Made by a program: the position numbers and the translations under genes. From contig CP141143.1 of NCBI GenBank assembly GCA_035235625.1, positions 37,929,178 through 37,993,177 of the forward strand: a DNA stretch of 64,000 nt, in the 5' to 3' direction. The notes beneath the pieces were generated by a model, which saw nothing but the letters and a program-made list of their open reading frames with translations, did no database searches and had not been told where the DNA came from. Every line of letters begins with the position of its first letter. Positions within the stretch are counted from its first letter, which is position 1. Positions 58,816-64,000 of this stretch are shown here, piece after piece. The stretch is from Saururus chinensis. Taxonomy: Eukaryota; Streptophyta; Magnoliopsida; Piperales; Saururaceae.

Positions 58816-61608
58816 GAGTCAAATATACCTGAGTCAAAGGGGAAACATTCCATCATAGAAACCTGCAAAAGCCTCCCAAACAACGGGGCTAAAAAATAGG
58901 GTAATGAGTATTTTCATACTCGGTAGGAAAATACCCAGTAGGGGAGTTCAAAATAGTGAACCCAGTAAGTCCATAAATAGATGTGTTTATGCAACTCAAA
59001 CATGAAGCAAGAAAATATATCATAATTATGCACATATGCATATAATCACGCAAAACACACCATCAAACCAAACTTACACAAACACCCTTATTCAGGGTCT
59101 TACAAACTTACTTGTACAATCCTAGTAGATCCCTCACCCTCTCACATAATACCTCACTTATTATGCTTACTTTTCACTTCATAATTTATATGTGATGCTT
59201 GTATAATTATGCACGCTCTTACTATCTAACAATCCCCTAACATACTCTCTGATCCAAATTGATCCATTCCACTCCAATCCTCGCGTGTCGAACTTACGCC
59301 TGTTGTCTTTTTTCATATACTTACACATCCACATTTAACTCCATACTAAACCCTCTGTCACTTCTCTTACCGTTCATCACCCAAACTTCTGCCCACACAT
59401 ATAGTCTATGTACGTAACATACTAACATACTCGCTAGTCATCACTAGCATATACATAATACATATATGTTGCATACTCACAAACACGCTAGCCATCACTA
59501 GAACATACATATTCCATGAAACATATGTACAACTCATACATATTATATGCATTTCAACGTGGCATAATGCATTCTCTTACATCATGCAAATAGATCATAA
59601 TTTAACATCCAAATCATTGAATCATAAAATCTTAGCATGCTACTACACATTCAAAGCATGCTATCATGAAATTATGAGTACAAAGCTCCCCTACCTTGTA
59701 ATCATGATGTTTGATGGCATGCACATGACAGTGGCAGCATCGGTAGCGAAGTTGGCGGCCAAAAGCATTTCCAAGTTGAGAGAGCTACTGTCCTGAGGTT
59801 TTAGGAAGTGCCAGAACTATTCACAGCCAATGGGATGACTCAAATCAATGTGGCAAAATCCGTGATTTGTGGCGGCACATTAGGGCAGCTGGGAGAAAGG
59901 TCGTGCCAACGAGTGGCAGGTACAATCAAAACTCGAGGTGTACTCATTGAAGGTCGGCACTCAAGGATAGAGGAGAGGTGGTGGACGGCTCTAGTGTCAA
60001 CTCTATTCGGTGGCAGAGATAGCCAATGGTTAGTGGCGTGAATGAGGCAACCCTAAACCCTAGGGTGGCTACATGCACATGCAGCCGAAAGGGGCGAGTG
60101 AGAGGGATGGATGGAGGCGGCCCAAGGCCCACAAAAGGCCAATAGGGCTAAGGCCCTAGTGGTGGCTAATCAAAGCAGCGACATTGCCGACCACTACCCA
60201 CAACCAAAACAATTAGTAGGGTAGCGGTGTGTCTAGCATGGTAGAGGTAGGGAAAGGTTCGAGGTCGAGCAATGGCCACAAGGCAAGCTAGACAAAATAT
60301 TTCCAAAGGCCGTCTAATATCGACAACATGAAATGGGCGAGAGGAGTCAAAGGGAAAACATGCTAGTGAGTGAAACTAGCTTGGGCTATGGGCCACATGG
60401 AGGAGCACGGGTCTAAATAGGTCAAATTAGCCAAGGGTGATGATCACTTGTGGTTGTCGGTCTAGGGCAAAGTGGCCGGAATCTTACTATCCGTGGCAAC
60501 TAGAGACGCACCTAAAAAGAGGGGCATTTGGCTCAGACACAAAGAAGAAGCGAGGTAGGGCAGTGGGGCTGGAACAGGCCTGGGCGAAACCCAAGGTGGT
60601 TGACTGGCTATTGCCGCCCAGCTCCAGTGGCTGCCGAGTCCAACACAGAGAGGGTAGATGGATATGGGTGGAAGAACATAGGAGAAAATGGTAGAAGAGA
60701 GGGATGGGGAGGGGAGGTGGCAACATTGGTCGGCTCCTCCAAGGCCGTGGCATCTGGGGAGAGCCATCTTCGGCCAAAGGCGGCAACTTTTGCCTCTGAC
60801 ATTCCCAAACGGACAAAACAAACCAAACCGAAAACATATGGGCGTCCGAACCTGAGTAGAGGAGGGACGGAGGGGGAGGAGGAGGAACCGGGCTGGGTGG
60901 GGTGGCCCACTGCCTTCGCCAGTCCAAGGCTGAACCGAACAAAGGTTCAGTCGGCCATGGCTGGCCACCGGCGACCACCGTTTAATCCAAATATTGCATC
61001 AGACAGAAAACAGGGGCAAACAGAGGAGAGAAGTGGGGTGGCGGGGAGGCCAACTGGGGCCTGGAGGGATAGCCTCCCGTTGTCGCTAGCCCAAGGTGGA
61101 GCCATGGGCAACCGGCCAGCCCTTGCCGACCCATGGTGGCGGCGGAAATACAACACATAGAGAGAGAGGTGGGGGCCTAACCGTGGTGATCCATGTGGGG
61201 AAGCTGGCGGGGCTGGCCAAGGCGGCGGCCTTGTGGTCACCGGCCCGTGGCTGGCCAGACGGAGGCCGAGCAGAGCCCACCAGCCACCATTGGCACTGCC
61301 ACAGCAGGAAACGGAGTGAGAGGGAAGAGAGACCGGGGCCTTCCTGTTGCTTCAGGAATGGGATGGGGCGAGCCCAATCTTGATTATTATATATTTTTTC
61401 TTTTTTTTACCACTTTGTCTTATCCTGTCTATTATTTTCTCTCATTTTCATGCCGGAAGCACATGTCGAGGCCCGCAACCTACGACTAAACCCCACACCC
61501 GACTCTACAGGTTCAAATACTAAGGCTAAATACGCCGAAGCATCACTTTTTTTTGCCAAAAATGATTAAAAATTTACAAGAAATCGTAAATAAATCAGGA
61601 GCATTACA
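58816..61608 (-). repeat. Tekay-like LTR, minus strand, missing its minus-sense right end
   Basis: From about 58,828 (ATACCTGAGTCAAAG) it aligns with 41,615 onward, so the first 400 or so plus-strand bases of the LTR are absent. The right end GGAGCATTACA at 61,608 is intact. The middle is shortened (832 bases from donor-like 59,694 to acceptor-like 58,863). The GC-rich part (59,700-61,370) has long overlapping frames on both strands that I regard as accidental. Confidence 0.72.
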
Positions 61609-64000
61609 GTAATTTTATAACATGGCACAAGCTGATCAAATTAAGGCAAAACAAATATACATAAAACAAAAAGAAAAAATAGATGCACTCATCCTTTGCC
61701 ATAACCTAGTGTTGCATCTTTAAGTGGAGACATAAAGTTTAGAAGAAAACTGAGGCTAACTATTCTATTCTATTAAATTAAAATCTTTGTTCATACACTG
61801 TAGTAATCGGGCAGACGGCTGATCTATACAGATCCTGATTTGGCTGATCACCCAATAATAAAAAATGAGAGACCTTGAGGCAACACTTATACAATCAGCA
61901 GCTGAAAGTATCATGTCCATTTCAGCAAGTTTTCATTATAAATCAGACGAGGGTTGCTATCCCTCTCCAAACATGTCTTGTTCAGCAAGTGTTTATAATA
62001 AATTTAGTGAAAGTTATTCTTCCTTACAAGATCTCTTGATGGATTTCTTGTTGTGGTTTGCATATTTGGTTGCCAATGAAGCTAATAAATTTTGAAGGAA
62101 CAAAGAACAAGTTTATGAAAAAAAATTGATTGTTTTTTCCTTTACCATATGGAACTAGTTGTATGTTCTATTTGAGATCATAGTGAGATTCTAGTGAATT
62201 GATTACTGAATTTTAATGTTTCGATTCTACATATTTTTCTTGATTGGAAACTAAGATAGCTGATAATTGAAAAGGTTCCTGATTGCTTGTGTTGCTGAAT
62301 ATTTATGTTTTAGACACATTTTCACTTTCCAATGTCCACACCCAGAAAAAGATTTTAATTCTGAGTTTGAACATTATTATTGATTAGAAAGATTTGTGGT
62401 TGGATTGGTAAGAAAATAAAATAAAGCATACAGGCTGCCTTCAGAGAATGGCAAATTAGTATTCCTACACCGGCTACTACTTGTTTCATAAAAAGGTTCC
62501 TATATAATCACAGAAGTTATCTCAATTCTATCTCTCGGAAGCCCAATGCTATTTGTCCTGTAGAATTTCTGAATACTTACTTTAAGGACTGCATGTACTC
62601 TTTCTAATGTTTAAGACTAGGGAAAATAAAAAGGAGGAGACAAATACAGTGTCACCACTCACCACCATCCAAAATCAAAGCAACTACCCTCAGTAACTCA
62701 TAGGCTCGTATTATTGTGCACATACAGAATAGCTAACATATATTAGTTAAAGAACAAATTTCCTAATTTCAGGTTTCATTTGTATTCTTAAGTGTTATAT
62801 TTCTATATAATAGAATTACCAACGGACCGAAATTCTTTATCAACATTTCTATTTAATTTGTTTGCATTCTACCATATCAAATAAATGGGTTTCAACTGAC
62901 TTAATTGCATCATATATTAAAAACCATAAAAAAAGCAATGTTAACTTGATTTTTGCATTTTCAATTATGTGCTTCAACATAGTGTATTTATCCTTTAACA
63001 GGATTTCTGCATTTCATCAGTTAACTGGTTTATAAATATATCATTAGCTAGAGATTATTGATTTACTCATAAGTCAAAACTTACTTACCAAACTGTCAGT
63101 CAGTTTTTGTTTGATTGTGACCCATATAACTGTGTATAATATTTGCTAATTATCTTATAACTAATATATCTCTAGACTGCTCTTTTAGATAGGATAAGCT
63201 CAAGTTTCATTTATATCAGAGTTTAGGTAAATAATCATTAGTATATCTAAAAAATGAGCACAACAAAAATCCTGTTTCTCATCTTACGAGATAGCAGGCC
63301 ATTAATGTGGGCTTCTTCTACGCAGATATTACTAAAGCTATTCTTTCCGGTATCTAAAACTATTCTTTCCTTTATTTTAATCAGGAAAATTGTCTAGAAA
63401 TATAGATATGTATAGAAAGAAAACGTATGCAATAATCCACTAGACAGTGACTACGTAAAATTAAATGTATATAAACCAATTCTTGCATTTTAAATATAAA
63501 AATCAGTCATGAATGAGGAAATACAACAAAATGTAGTTTTAAGAAAGCAAAATATTTCGTAAACAAAAATGATAGAAAGAAAACATGATGGCATATCTCC
63601 AAACAAAGGAAATAGAGGAATAGGAAATAATGAAATACTTATATGAAGATAAAAGAAACCTTACAATTCATAGCATTTAACACCTCAAATGCCTATGATA
63701 ATGAATAATAATAGAATCAAACTGAGAAGAAAAACCATGACCATTCTTGAATTAGATATCCTTAAAAATCTTCAAAATTGGCAAAGCAAAGAAAGAAATA
63801 ATCAGTTCCAACAAAATAAATTGAAAAGACAAAAGAACACTTACAAGAATGTCCTAGCCTATCCAGAAAAGTTGAAGGTTCAAGCAGAGCAAGCTAGACA
63901 TGAGTAAAGAAAGTAAAGAATTGGTAATTTTTTACCACAAATTTCTTTTCTTGGTTTATCTGAACCTCCTACTAGTTGTGCAAAAAACTTGCAAGATTTG
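61609..64000. other. No assigned gene; AT-rich DNA
   Basis: Open frames at 61,865-62,095 (76 codons) and 63,689-63,907 (72 codons, Lys/Asn/Gln-rich) match nothing I know. The sequence shows none of the repeat families seen earlier, so it may be low-copy DNA or the edge of a gene beyond the window. Confidence 0.35.

Noticed and set aside
60462..61160. Long overlapping frames on both strands (up to 210 codons)
   Set aside because: They lie in the GC-rich part of a Tekay-like LTR, overlap each other on both strands, and have no homologous open frame at the matching place in the other LTR copies. GC-rich sequence simply has few stops.
61865..62095. 76-codon frame starting MRDLEATLIQSAAES
   Set aside because: Looks less random than most but has no match I know, no splice context and no promoter evidence; not listed as a gene.
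63689..63907. 72-codon Lys/Asn/Gln-rich frame near the right edge
   Set aside because: AT-rich composition accounts for it; no recognisable motif or gene context.

Overview
This is intergenic DNA from a flowering plant nucleus. No intact host protein-coding gene, rRNA or tRNA can be supported. What can be read is a layered pile of decayed transposable elements of plant type: Ty3/gypsy of Athila-like and Tekay/Del-like character, a probable Ty1/copia (SIRE-like) family, and two CACTA (En/Spm) DNA transposons. I cannot name the species.

Left part (1-21,136). A minus-strand gypsy LTR runs off the left edge (1-726, with its polypurine tract beside it). Then comes AT-rich repeat debris. Next is a nearly complete Athila-like retrotransposon (5,016-13,003) with both LTRs, a tRNA-Asp primer site, a broken gag-protease and a CTTAC target-site duplication, but no reverse transcriptase or integrase. 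From 13.6 to 15.1 kb lies the 3' end of a second retrotransposon family (broken ORF, purine tract, start of LTR). From about 15.1 to 21.1 kb one Tekay-like LTR (copy B) is split by another (copy A, 16,101-19,402).

Middle part (22,368-40,200). A transposase-less CACTA element (22,368-28,334) carries about 1 kb of CT-rich simple sequence, which is split by a minus-strand Tekay-like solo LTR (24,023-27,259). Beyond it are a degenerate tandem array of 176-197 bp units (28,547-29,199), a plus-strand Tekay-like LTR (31,521-34,083) between direct repeats, an inverted repeat made of LTR fragments (35,621-35,825), and the integrase end of a Tekay-like element with its polypurine tract and LTR start (35,830-37,600).

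Right part (40,200-64,000). A gag-only LTR element (about 40,626-48,807) has its 5' LTR split by a 4.3 kb Tekay-like solo LTR with CTAGT target duplications. It is followed by a second copy of the ORF-purine tract-LTR segment seen at 13.6 kb, an Athila-like LTR piece with a GC-rich palindrome beside a TATA box, a broken Tekay-like gag-pol (53,160-55,858), a SIRE-like LTR inserted into that pol, and a CACTA element inserted into that LTR. The CACTA carries a decayed minus-strand TNPA-like gene. A truncated minus-strand Tekay-like LTR ends at 61,608, and the rest is AT-rich DNA without a recognisable gene.

Nothing here works as a pathway. The most unusual signals are two. First, a short GATC-rich module (CGATCG half-sites around a GCAGG core) recurs in LTRs of unrelated families. 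Second, splice-donor and splice-acceptor-like signals sit at matching places in several Tekay-like LTR copies, as if these LTRs carry an intron.
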